Shown here: positions 1-12,001 of the stretch, in pieces
Position numbering within the stretch: position 1 is the first letter of the stretch
Layout: every line of letters starts with the position of its first letter
Source of the DNA: Acacia acuminata
Lineage: Eukaryota; Streptophyta; Magnoliopsida; Fabales; Fabaceae
Length of the DNA: 64,000 nt
Direction of reading: 5' to 3'
Assembly: GCA_019022655.1 (NCBI GenBank)
Contig: JAFJYI010000038.1
Coordinates: forward strand, 2,542,001-2,606,000
Position numbers and translations under genes: made by a program
The notes under the pieces: model-generated
What the model was told of the DNA's origin: nothing
The model's database searches: none
Seen by the model: only the letters and a program-made list of their open reading frames with translations

Positions 1-210
1 ATGGTAAACCCTAAGGTACACAATCTCTAAGCTCTCTCTCATCTACGATTCCGCTTTCTACACCGTGCACACACCCCACCCCCTTTGGTTGTGTACAATG
101 ATCTTCTATTCTCAAAGGTATCTCATCCATAGATACCTAAGAGGGAGCTATTCGATCCAACATAAACATACTAGCCCACCTAGGGCTAGACATCTGTGTT
201 CTTATGACAG
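1..210 (+). repeat. gypsy-family LTR, plus orientation, cut by window start
   Basis: The first 210 bases are nearly the reverse complement of 2500-2706 and also resemble the LTR that ends at 40569, with shared blocks ACCCTAAGGTACA, CCCCCTTTGG, CATACTAGCCCACC and TTCTTATGACA. The LTR ends at about 209 in CA. The matching copy continues about 147 bases further into a U3 with a TATA box, so the left part of this copy lies outside the window. No primer binding site follows its 3' end, unlike the copies at 2500 and 40569, which indicates rearrangement here. Confidence 0.75.
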
Positions 211-2499
211 ATCGAAACATACAACCCTGCCCCTAACTCCCAGAACTAAGCTCTGGTCGAGTATAAAAGACCTGTACCTACTACGGTCGATGAATTTCTA
301 ACTACGGTTAGAGTTCAAAAATGGTATGGCAATTAATTCGTTATATAATCAGAGATTGTCATACCTTACAACCGGCATAGACGCCGGGAACATTCAAAGT
401 CAAAACGGCATAGACGCCGGGAGTATTCAAAGTCAAAACGGCATAGACGCCGGGAGTATTTAAAGTCAGACCGGCACAGACGCCTTAAGCAGAAGCAAAA
501 CTAAAGCCCTGACCCTCAACTCGGAGGAGCGACACCTCGCTAGAGGGAATGAAGATTAACCTCGGACATGAGATCCGAGGTTAAATAGTCAAGGCACCCG
601 TGCAGCCCGAGCCCTTGGCGCAGTGGGGGCAACTATTATACGGTTGTTAATGACAACGGTGTGAGAAGAACTAACGGAAGCCCTCACAGGGATATTTGAA
701 TTTTAACTTTGAAGCCTTTGAGCCCGGAAGGAAGAACTCCCACACCGTCTGACCGTCAAGAAAGTTGCATGCTCTTAATTTCAGCCACTTCAATCTTGGA
801 AACTCGGCAGCTAGAAATATACATCTCGGGAACATAAAGGAATCTCGGTTTCGTCATTGAGAAAATTATCGCGGCATACCATCCGAAACTTGGCACCTCT
901 CGCAATTCGAAATCTCGAGAAGTTTGAAGCATCTCGAAGTTGATGAACCCAAGTACATCTCGGCGGGCATTTTGGAAGAGGGAAAATTCTTCAATCCTGG
1001 ATATATCCTGACATATCATCATCCTGAGATAATAAAATGCCCATCTTGGCTTTGATGAGTGGAGGAAATAGTGAGTGTAGGGTCAGTTTAAACTGAATAA
1101 CTGAGATGCTTCTGTCTGGATCTCGGCATATCAGCTACTCCTTGCACGCTCCCAGTCTACGCCGAGATTGGATCAAATACACTGGTATCTCGGCCCTGCA
1201 GAAGTGTAGAAACAGCGAAATCTCCACCATTTGTTTTAGAAATTATTCCACCATACTCCGTATGTGTTCCTTGATGAACACATCAGATTCCCTTTCTAAG
1301 ATCTTCCCTTAATCATCGAAGTGGATAACTTGCAAAGGAGACCATGTACGGCAAAATGCTAAATATATAAGGCGAATCATTTTTTTGGGCAATCTTCAGC
1401 AAGTAACGTGGCAATACCCACAGAACGAGCAAGCACACAGCCTCCGGAATCTGTTGAATGTAATCTTTGTGAAAACTACATTCTGGCGGTCAAAAAAGAG
1501 GAACCTCCTTAAACCGTATTTGCTCGGGATTGTGGGAGAGGCAAACCAAAGAGACGGCGACGAGGTGGCTTTGAAGGGCCACGGCGTCAATCTCAAAATC
1601 CCTAATCGATACTTTCTCACGAAGCGCAATCGCTCTTCCATCTTCTCCTCTTGTTGTGCTTCATCTACTTCAATGCCGATCTTGGACGGTGGATCTTGCA
1701 AAAAGGCAATGGACGATGGATTTTCAAGAATCTCAGACCATGATGATCTCGAAAGTCTGACATGTAAACCTCGGTTCACATATTCGAAGTATCTCGGAAT
1801 GGACTCAGACGGATTCGAAGTATCTCGGCATAGATTCAGACGGCTTCACACTTGCAAGTCAGATGGAATTAATTACGAACCCGATTGCGACTCGGATAGA
1901 ATTCAACCGGTTCGACATTTGAGCCATCCGCCTTCATCATTTGTACTTCCTCATCTCGGCCTTCATGTTTCGTAGGCAAACAATGCAAAATCCTTTATAC
2001 CAAAGAACATCACCGATCCTTTCATTTAAGATTTCGCCACAATTCTTAGAAGGAAAGCTTGTTCGAAGATAGCGATCATCTCTGAGTTCAGAAACTTCAC
2101 CCTCGGGAGCGTCCCCAGACCATAAGTCCTTTTAAACCTCATTTGGAAATAAAAGTATCGGAGGAAACAAATATACCAACGAAGTCGATCAATCCCTAGC
2201 AATCGAGAACTTGATCAAAAGGCCGAGACTCCAATCAGAAAAATTAGGTTCTGGAATCGAACGAGTTTCTTGGGCTCGTCGGAGTCAGAATCTCCTCTTT
2301 GCGGATGATGTCGATCGATCCCCAGTTGAGCGTTAACATCGCAATCGCTAAACATAAAACTCCATGGTTGTTCAAGAATTTACCGAGTGGTGGAACTAGA
2401 GAGGATACTCGTTGGCGATCTCCTCAGTCGCCACCATCGTTGTTGGTCGCGGGAATCAAATAAAAATTTACCGAGTCCCCACGGTCGGCGCCAATGTTC
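211..2499 (-). mobile_element. non-coding internal region between inverted gypsy LTRs
   Basis: Reading the minus strand from 2499, a gypsy-type primer binding site (ATTGGCGCCGACCGTGGGGA, about 2478-2497) follows the LTR end directly, so this is the internal region of a minus-strand element. No gag, protease, reverse transcriptase or integrase motif is visible in any frame. The longest open frames (plus 1385-1975, minus 1396-1779) overlap antisense and resemble nothing I know. The region looks like a large non-autonomous derivative or a chimaera of element pieces. Confidence 0.55.
371..485. repeat. 33 bp minisatellite, about 3.4 copies
   Basis: The unit starts with CGGCATAGACGCCGGGA and ends with CAAAGTCAAA. 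It is repeated three times with few changes, and a fourth truncated unit follows. Each unit contains a small inverted motif (CGGC...GCCG). It lies just inside the plus-oriented gypsy LTR. Confidence 0.85.
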
Positions 2500-2853
2500 G
2501 TCATAAGAACACGGAGATGTCTAGCCCTAGGTGGGCTAGTATGTTTATGTTGGATCGAATAGCTCCTCTTAGGTATCTATGGATGAGATACCTTTGAGAA
2601 TAGAAGATCACCGTACACAACCAAAGGGGGTAGGGTGTGTGCACGGTGTAGGCGAGAATCGTAGATGAGAGAGAGCTTAGAGATCGTGTACCTTAGGGTT
2701 TACCATCTATTTATAGAGCGTACTTTTAGGGTTAGGGTTTGGGTTGGGCCCCTCTTGTCTCCAAGTCCAAATGTTGTTGCGCCATCACATCCGCGATATT
2801 GGTTGCTTGTGGCCATTATGCTTAGTTAGGGGCTATTATTTGAATCCATAACA
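2500..2853 (-). repeat. gypsy-family LTR, minus orientation, with PBS
   Basis: On the minus strand this LTR starts with TGTTATGGATTC near 2853, has a TATA box (CTATAAATAG) near 2715, and ends near 2500 just before the TTGGCGCC primer binding site. The segment 2500-2706 is the inverted partner of 1-210. Its relative at 40155-40569 shows the same order of TATA box, ACCCTAAGGTACA block and LTR end. The outer boundary is inferred from the TG start and is approximate. Confidence 0.7.
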
Positions 2854-3941
2854 ATGACAAAATCACGAGCAAAGAATGTCCTATGGCAAATAATGGCTAT
2901 CCAAGAATATGGTAACTAGTCTCGATGTGACGAAATTTATTAAGCAACCTTCAGTTAGAGCCTTTTTTGGCAAAATCCCTGCTGTGCTACTGAAGAAGAG
3001 GCTGCTGGCGAGGAGACTTGAAGATGGAGGGACTGTGATGACAATGTGGCATATCTCGCTGTTAAGTGATGTTCTTTCCGACGAGGAGGAGGATACGGTT
3101 CTCCCAAATGATTTTTTTTTGGCTCTGATTTCTAATTTGGCGGTGGCTACAATTTTGCATTTATCTATTTCTTGTATTTTGGATTTCTGATTTTTGTATT
3201 AATCTGCGCTTCGATCTGAAAGCTTTTTTCAATTGAAGAATGGTTTTAAGATTTGATTTGCGGAGGATTAATGGGGGATGTTGTTATGGTCATTGACTTT
3301 TTAATGGTTAGGGGAAGAGCGATGAATAGAATATATGGGTAAAAACTCCTCATTTTTGACAGGGTTATTTTATCAGCAATCCTCACTTTTTAGTTTAATC
3401 TGTGTACCGAACTCAGGTAAAAAAAAGTAAATTTTTTTTCTCAAAAAAAGGAAAATTCCAACGCACCTAACCACCATCATGTAATATCACCGGAAAACTA
3501 AGAAGAGTTACAGTAAAATCAAAATAGAAAAGCCACACTGGCGGCCTTCGGGGGGATGTGGATGTGGTAATAAATTCAATCACTTCCATACAATACAGCG
3601 TTGTTAAAAACTTGAAGTTCGGGTCTGACGCCAGCCTCGCTGAACACTGATGTCTGAATTCCTTCTCGTTACCTAAATAATCAAGAAGATCCTTCAATCA
3701 TCTTGACCAACTCCTGCTCCGACTTTTGTTTCTATTTGTTTTTGAATTGGAATAGGGGTTTTATCTGCATTCTCATAGGCTATTTTTGAATTAGGGTCTT
3801 CTGTGGATATTTTTCTCTCAGTCCGTCGTCAATTTTGACGACAGAAGTCGTGTCTCTTGTAGTTATTGGGATGCTCCTTTATGTTGTAATTTTTTTTTTT
3901 TTTTTTTTTTTTCCGAAAAGGGTTTAGATTTCTATTAGGGG
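2854..3941. other. spacer and 5' flank of PCFS4-like gene
   Basis: No recognisable gene. Two open frames (plus 2909-3190, minus 3467-3697) show no motif I recognise. The last 200 bases are T-rich, with a 22 bp poly-T run at about 3891-3912, and probably include the promoter and 5' UTR of the polyadenylation-factor gene. No clear TATA box could be assigned. Confidence 0.4.
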
Positions 3942-6900
3942 ATGGACATGGACAATTCCCGTAGATCTTTTGATAGGATGGGAAAACTTGGTATGAAAAA
4001 ACCCCGATTGCACTACGAGCTCGAGTTCGACACAAATCAAAGCGTTCGATCATTTCCTCAGCGACAAGTGACTTCTGGGGTTAACACGTTGGCAACGGCT
4101 AGGTTTAGAACAAACGACAGAGATCCGGGAAGTAATGATTCGGTTCTCGGTCCTCAGCAACTGCTGCACCAGGAGCTTGTAACTCAGTATAAGGCTGCGC
4201 TGGCTGAGCTGACTTTCAATTCAAAGCCAATAATTACGAACTTGACTATAATTGCTGACGAGAATGTCTATGCGGCCAAGGCAATTGTTGCGACTGTTTG
4301 CTCTAATATTCTTGAGGTGAACCCAGTTTACGCTCTGCAGCTGTTTCTGCCCATTTCTTTTCGTTTATGGCGCCAATTGCTGATTGAATTGAATTATAAG
4401 ACCTAGAGTAGAAGTAAAAGAGCCCCTTATCGCCCTTATCTTTGATGTCCCAAATACTTCCTCCATACGGGGTATTGAGAGTTATGCCATGTGTGGGGGC
4501 CATAAATTTTGTGGGGGGAAAAGTTGAGTTTTGTACATTCCAAGAATTGATGGTTCTGAAATACAAGACTTTATGAAAGCTCATTGTATCAAAAATAAGT
4601 ATCTGATCCTTTTTTTCAAAAAAAGAAAATGGTTTCTGCTGTGGAAGTTTGCATGGTATTGATGATATATATGAAAAGTTGCAGTTGCCTTGGAAGTTAT
4701 GTAAATGTCTATTTTATCAGCTAAAAGGCCATCGAGAGTCATTCACTTTCTCCCAGGGGTCCGTCAAGGCTTTCGTCTGTAGATTGTTTATGATGAAGGT
4801 TCTTAAGTTGTACTTTCTCCCCTTCAAGAAGAAACAAGAAAGTATTTCTTTTGTAATTTTTCAAAGATTTATGGAAATTCTTTTGCTTGCAAAACACAAT
4901 TTGTTCTATTCCAGGATTGTATGATACTTTAATGATTCCGTATGCATCTAACTAACAATGCTATGAATAGAGGTAATATACCATCATTTGGTACTCATTG
5001 AGCTATGTTAGTGGAAGGAGCCATAGTTGAGAACCTGGATTCCCCCCCTCTTTCTCATTTGGGGGAAGTTAGATTCCTCTTCAGAATTGCCAATCCCATC
5101 ATTGGTCTTATTAGAATAATTAATTATATGTATAGAGATATATCAGTTTAAGTCAATTAGTTCTGTAACCACTCCCGTTAGGTATTGTAAACAGTTTTTA
5201 GTTCGCATGTTGTCAATGGGTATGTGTTGCTATTGTACATTGGATACTATAAATATATGAACGAGCACGTCAAATCGAGCATTTCCTCCATCCGCCCTTT
5301 TGTCATTTTCCTATCTCCTTTATCACGTTTCCACATGGTATCGAGCCAAACACGTCTCTTTCTTCTCCGCCATCCGATTCCATGGCGAAAACCTCAAATA
5401 CCTCGGTTCGAGTATCTCTAATAATTTTCGGAGAAAAGATGTAGTTACCTTCTCTCATCTTGTCTCGGTGAAGCTCGAGGAGCATAACTATCTCCTCCGG
5501 AAGCAACAGATCTCAACGGCCATTCGAGGTCACGATCCGCATCATTTCATCGACAAATTTGTGCAACCACCATCTCGGTTTCTCGCCACGAGCGATGATC
5601 ACGACGGATCTGTTATCAATCGGCGTTTCTTGACCGGCAACGTCAAGATCAGCTACTCATGTCTTGGATGACTGTTCAATGTCCGAAGGCATCCTCACTC
5701 GCGTCGTTGGATGTGAGTCTTCTCTCTCGAAAATTTGGGAGAAACTCCAAATGCACTTTACCTCTCAAACTAAGGCGAAGCTTCGACAACTCAAAACTCA
5801 TCTCAAGTCTATTAAACTACAAAATTTGACTCATCAATGGCTATCTCTTGAAATTGAAAGGGACGATCGACTCCTTTGCCGCTATTGGTCATCCGATCAC
5901 CGAATCGGATCATGTTGATCGATTCTTGAAGGCCTACCGAAAGCGTATGATGCTTTCGTCACTTCTGTTACCTCTCGTAAGGAGCCCTACTCTGTAGATG
6001 AGATTGAAGCTCTGCTCCTTTCGCAAGAAACGCGTCTTGAGCGGCATCAACGTTCCTCTGAGATTCACGCTTCGCTAATATTGTCCACACGCGTGTTCTC
6101 GCGTGGCTTCAATCGTGGCCGTCGCGGTGGTCGTGGTGGTGGCCGGCCGCGATCTCGTGGTGCCTCCAATGGTATGACTCGCTCTTCCTCTTCGACTCGT
6201 CTAATAGATCTGTGTTTCTGTCGATTTGTAAAAAGAGTGGTCACGAAGCTAGGTCCTGCTGGTATCGTTATGATGATGAGTTTCCTTCACATGCGGATAC
6301 TACTAGTCAGAAGCCTCAATCTCAGAGTGCAAATCTAGTTTCCACTGAGTCAGTGGTGGATCCTGCCTGGTACTTAGACTCCGGTGCCACAAGTCATGTG
6401 ACTCATGATGATCGCAACATTTCTGCTAAGTCAGGTACTGTTAAGCACAGTTCAATCTCTGTTGGTGATGGTTTTGATTTGTCGGTTAATTGTTCTGGCA
6501 ATTCCTCTATCTCTGTTTCTCCAGCCTCTGCCATTCATTTACAAGATATTTTACATGTTCCTTCCATCTCCAAGAATTTGTTAAGTATCTACGTTTGTGC
6601 CTTGATAACAACATTCTCATTGCTTTCTTTTCTAATGTCTATGTTATCAAGGATCTGCGAACGAATAAAGAACTCTTTCGAGGCTACACACAAACTGGAC
6701 TCTATCCTCTTCGACAAATTCTCCATCATCTTCGGTCTCTTCAATATACCAAGTCGCCTTCATCTGCTTTTCTCACAACGTCAGGAGCTTCTCAGTTACC
6801 TTCAGCTGATTCTGTATTGCAATTTCATTGTAATACTTGCTCTTTTGTTAATTCTTTCTTTGTTTCCTCCTTTAGGATTTGGCACAACATGAGGCTAGGT

Positions 6901-9900
6901 CATCCATCTTTCCCGTTGTTTCTCACATAATGAAGTTGTGTAATGTTTCCAATAATAAGAAAACCTCTTTTGATTTTTGCAATTCTTGTTGTCTTGCCAA
7001 GTCTCATAAACGTCCCTTTCCGATTCCCTTACCAAATACACAAAGCCATTGCAATTAATACATACCGATATTTGGGGGCCATCACCACATACATCCCTTG
7101 ATGGTTATAAATATTACATCCACTTTACAGATGCTTACAGTCGTTATGTGTGGTTCTATCCACTTCGTACTAAATCTGAGGCATATTCTACATTTCTGAG
7201 TTTTAAGGCTATGGTTGAGTTACAATTTAATACTTCCATTCTTGCTGTCCAATCTGATTCTGGAGCTGAGTTTTTGAAAATTGGTAAATATTTGCATGAG
7301 CATGGTGCTCTTCATCGTATCAGCTGTCCATATACTCATGAGCAGAATGGTGTGGCTGAACGGAAACATCGCACTATCACAGAGATTGGTCTCACCTTAT
7401 TGGCCAATGCAGCATTGCCTTTTACTCTCTGGCCAGAAGCCTTTCATACAGCCGTGTTTATCTTGCTAATCGACGCCTCTCGTGTTTTAGCCGGTATTTC
7501 TTCCTTTCAAACGTTATTTGGTCGTGCACCAGGTTTTACACACTTGCGCACCTTTGGTTGTTTATGTTTCCACACACGACCCTATAATAAACATAAGATG
7601 CGGTATAGGTCTGTACAATGTATTTTCCTTGGCTATAGTCCCTGTTCATAAAGGCTATAGATGTTGGGATCCTTGTGGGCGTACTTATATATCTCGTGAT
7701 GTTATTTTCAATGAAAGTGAGTTTCCTTATAGTAGGCTTGTTCAATGTTCGAATTCTCCATCTGGTTTGTCTGCTGCTGCTATTTTACCCTCAGGTAATC
7801 CTCCTCTTGTTCCTACTGCTCGAGACACTGGTATTACAGGTCTAGATGGTGCATCTGTCCGTCCCTCTTCTGCTACGGATACTCCATTGCTCTGCTCGAC
7901 CATGCCTCCTGAGGATTTTTCCTCTAGTAGTATTTCTCCAGGGCCTGCACTTCTCAGAGATACTTCACCATCTGTTTCAACTGAGTCTTCCTCACACTCT
8001 TCATCATCTCCCAGTTCTTCAACTCCAGCTCCTGCACCTTCCAGGATGGTCACTAGGTCGATGAATGGTATTTTCAAACCTAAAGCTTTGGTTATTGATA
8101 CTTCTAGCAGTGAACCAACGTCTGTCTCTCATGCTCTCAGCTGTCCTGAGTGGAAAGTTGCCATGGATGCTGAATATGCTGCTTTAATGTTCAATAAAAC
8201 TTGGCATCTTGTGTCCCTTCCCCCCAATCGATCTGCAATTGGCTGTAAGTGGGTATTTAAGAAGAAAACCTTTCGATGGTACTTGGAAAAATAAAGCCCG
8301 TCTTGTGGCTAAAGGGTTTCATCAACAAGAAGGCTTTGATTTTAAAGAAACATTTAGCCCCGTTGTTAAACCCGTAACCATTCGTCTAATTCTTTCTCGC
8401 GGTAGCATATCACCGGCCTATTAAACAAATTGATGTGAATAATGCTTTCCTTAATGGCCTTCTTAGGGAAAAGGTTTATATGGTTCAACCTCCAGGATTT
8501 GAATCTGATGATAAGTCCTTGGTTTGCCAGCTTGACAAAGCTTTGTATGGTCTCAAACAAGCTTCTCGTGCTTGGTTTGAAAGACTTGGTACTGCTCTCA
8601 ATGGTTTTGGTTTCTCTAATAGCAAGTGTGATCAATCCCTTTTCATTCGCAAGACTTCTTCTGATATTACTTATGTGTTAGTGTATGTGGATGACATTAT
8701 ACTGACTGGAACTTCTGCCACTGGTATTTCTTCTCTCATTTCAGCATTACATGATAAATTTGCTCTTAAGGATCTTGGTTCCTTGCACTATTTTCTGGGT
8801 ATTGAAGTCAAAAGGCTTCCCGATGGTTCTCTGTTTCTATCTCAAGCGAAATATATTCGTGGTGTGTTGGCTAAAGCAGGATTTACCAAGGCTCGTTCAG
8901 ATCCTACTCCTATGTCATCTGGTACTGTCTTGGTCAAAGCAGGTTCTCAACCATTTGTTAATATCTCTCTTTATCGCACTATTGTTGGGTCTCTCCAGTA
9001 TGCTACTATTACTCATCCTGAGATTAGCTTTCTTTGTCGCCAAGGTCAAGGCCGTTCATGCGGGAGCCACATTTAGAACACTTGGAAGGCGGTCAAGCGT
9101 ATTCTTCGCTATCTTCCGGGTCGTTACACATGGTTTGATTCTTAAACCCTCTTTGACTCACACTCTTGTTGCCTTTTGTGACGCTGACTGGGCCTCGATC
9201 GTGATGATCGACGTAGCATCACTGGCTATTGTGTTTATTTTGGGCCTAATCTTATCTCTTGGTCCTCTAAAAAGCAAGTCACTGTGTCCATTTCCAGCAC
9301 TGAAGCCGAGTATCGCAGCATGGCTTCCACTGTTGGTGAGATCTTATGGGTTCGATCTCTGCTAAGTGAGTTAGCAATTCGTCTTGTTCATGTTCCTAGG
9401 GTGTTCTGTGATAATCAGAGTGCTGTTTTGATGACCGCCAATCCGATTCTCCATGCTAGAACCAAGCATCTTGAGTTGGACTTGCATTTTGTTCGTGATC
9501 ATGCTATTCGCCGGGATATTCGCGTCTGTCATATACCTTCATCTCGTCAAGTTGCTGATGGTTTTACTAAACCTATTACTCGTCGTTGCTTTGCCATGTT
9601 TAAGAAACATTTAGGTGTTGTAGATGTCCCTTGATTTGACTGGGGATATTAGAATAATTAATTATATGTATAGAGATATATCAGTTTAAGTCAATTAGTT
9701 CGTAACCAATTCTGTTAGGTATTGTAAACAGTTTTAGTTCGCACAACTGTCAATGGGTATGTGTTGCTATTGTACATTGGATACTATAAATATATGAACA
9801 GAGCACAGTCAAAGTACTGAGCATTTCCTCCATCTGCCCTTTTGTCATTTTCCTATCTCCTTTATCACGTTTCCACAGGTCTTCTTTTTTAATATTTTGT

Positions 9901-11964
9901 TCAAGTCACAGATTATATAATATCCTATTATCCACGACCAATTGCATCATTTTAGGCCCAACCTCTTACATTTTAGTTTATGTTTTGCGTGAGTGTATCA
10001 AGTGTGAGGATGGGGTTGGGGAAAGGAGAATAACTTGAATGTTTTCCTTGATATAGGTGCCATCACCGCATATTGCCTTTTGTACCGGGTATTTCTGATT
10101 TCTCTTCTTTGTACCCATATGATCTATCTTTCTTCATATCTTGCTTGTACTAATGCTGTTTTCATGTCTCAGATAAATCTTCAGATGTTTGATTGCATAA
10201 ATGGTCTTGAAGGGGAATCCATCTTTGCATAATAGTATAGGATGAAAAGATTCAATCTTGCTCATAAATATGAGAAAATATGAAAGAACTCATTATCTAT
10301 GATTAATGGCTGAACTTACACTAGTAATATGATATGTAGTCTGTAAATATATTAGTAATTAGGTAATTAGCGTTAGTAATTACTTAATTAGGCTAAATAT
10401 TTAGGGGAAAAGTGATGGCACATGATTAATTCCATGAGGCCACACTTAGGGGATTGGTTAGTTAGTTAGAAATTAGTTACTAGCCGTTAGTGGTTAGTAA
10501 CCGTTTGGGGAGACTTAGACTAATGGATGTTGTTGATTGATTAATTCTGATGAATAAGAGTTTCTGAGTTCTGATTCTCTCTGTCTCTCGTCTCTCTCTC
10601 TCTCTGTTTCTTTCTCTCTTCCTCATTCTCTTCCCAAATCCTCTAATTTCTCTACAACCTACCTATCAATGGTATCAGAGCCAGGATTCGATCATAAATT
10701 CTTCTAATTACCTATTTACTAATATATTTACAGACTACATATCATAATAGCTTACATTTATCTGTTTAGGAATAAGAAGTCTGCAATACAAACATCATCT
10801 TTAATCTTTGATGAGTATTTCAAGCTTATTATAATGTTATTTTCAATTGTTTTTTACCCTCTTATATATGACATGCTTATTTCTCTTATTGTTATAGATT
10901 GGTCATTTCTGTTACTTATCATACTTATGTCTTGGTTGGGCATTCTTATTTTTAATTCTTTCTTCTCTTGCAAAGGGGGCTCATTTTGCTTCTGTGTTGA
11001 TGACTCCAGGTGCCTAGTGAGCAAAAACTGCCATCACTCTATCTGCTGGACAGCATAGTTAAGAATATTGGGCCGGAATATATTAAACACTTTGCTGCCA
11101 GACTACCTGAGGTCAGATATAATTTTTTCCCAACCTTTCATTTACCTATGCGCTTCTGTTTTAGTTGTTCAAATCAATTTTTTTTATTATGTTTTATGGA
11201 AAAAAAACCCTTCAGATTATTGGGTAATTAAATTTTTGTTAAACTATTTAAATCTCGCTTAGTTGTTGGAATATTGATAAGGACCCTTGTATCAACATTA
11301 ACTACGAATTGCCTGCCTTGTAAGAAATGGTAATATATCTTCTGCTTGCATTTTTTCAAAATATACGTTTTCTGATTTTACATGCCTATTTTTTTAACTA
11401 GGTACCTGCTTGTTACTCCTTTACATTTTAGGTATTTTGCAAGGCTTACAGACAGGTTGATTCATCTGTCCATTCAAGCATGAGGCATCTTTTTGGAACT
11501 TGGAAAAGGGTCTTTCCTCTTCAGACTCTTGAGATGATCGAGAAAGAACTGGGTTTTACTCCGGTAGCCAATGGCTTATCTTCTCCATCTCCATCAACCA
11601 TGCTCAAGGGTGATTCACAACCACAACGGCCGCCTCATGGTATCCATGTGAATCCCAAGTATTTAGAAAGGCAACGTCTTCGGCAATCCAGTAGGGTAGG
11701 TGAAGTGTTTGGACTAGAAAGTTTTCCTTGAATGTATAGAAGGTCAATGTTGGATGGAGGTCATCTTGTGTTTTTTTTGGTAATACTTACCCATGCATTG
11801 CTCACAAGGAAAATGGAGTGGAATATATGGCATGAAATCCTAATTTTGTTTCTGATTGGGACACGATGTAGTGTTCTTCGGTCAAAGATCCAATTTGTCA
11901 TGCAACCTGGACCTGCTAGAGTAAGCATGGGGACCTTAAAGGCGAACCCCCCCCCCCCCCCCCC

Positions 11965-12001
<37 letters not shown>

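Larger units (their letters stand above)
5109..9877 (+). mobile_element. decayed Ty1/copia LTR retrotransposon in PCFS4 intron 1
   Basis: Two LTRs (5109-5335 and 9647-9877) flank degenerate gag-pol. The 5 bp target duplication GGTCT lies at 5104-5108 and 9878-9882. A primer binding site TGGTATCGAGCC begins at 5336, and the purine-rich stretch GACTGGGGA sits before the 3' LTR. Domain order gag, zinc knuckle, protease, integrase, reverse transcriptase, RNase H defines copia. Several frameshifts and stops make it non-autonomous. It lies in the same orientation as the host gene. Confidence 0.95.
4317..11009 (+). other. first intron of PCFS4-like gene, 6.7 kb, carrying retroelements
   Basis: The donor GAG/GTGAAC at 4317 and the acceptor CCAG/GTG at 11009 join two halves of the CTD-interacting domain in phase 0. 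The intron contains a full-length decayed copia element (5109-9877) and a 415 bp LTR-derived palindrome (10330-10744), both in or near intron-sense orientation. Without them the intron would be about 1.5 kb. 4317-5103 and 9883-10324 hold no recognisable feature. Confidence 0.85.

Noticed and set aside
1385..1975. 196-residue plus-strand open frame and its 127-residue antisense partner
   Set aside because: No recognisable domain, overlapping antisense frames, and a position inside a non-coding gypsy-derived element.
2909..3190. 93-residue plus-strand open frame before PCFS4
   Set aside because: No recognised motif, no splice partner or promoter signal that I could support.
4317..4406. Extension of the PCFS4 exon 1 frame past 4316
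   Set aside because: The GAG/GTGAAC donor and continuation of the domain in exon 2 (VPSEQKLPSL) show this is intron read-through.
7742..8077. Acidic minus-strand open frame inside the copia element
   Set aside because: It is the antisense shadow of the Ser/Pro-rich linker between integrase and reverse transcriptase.
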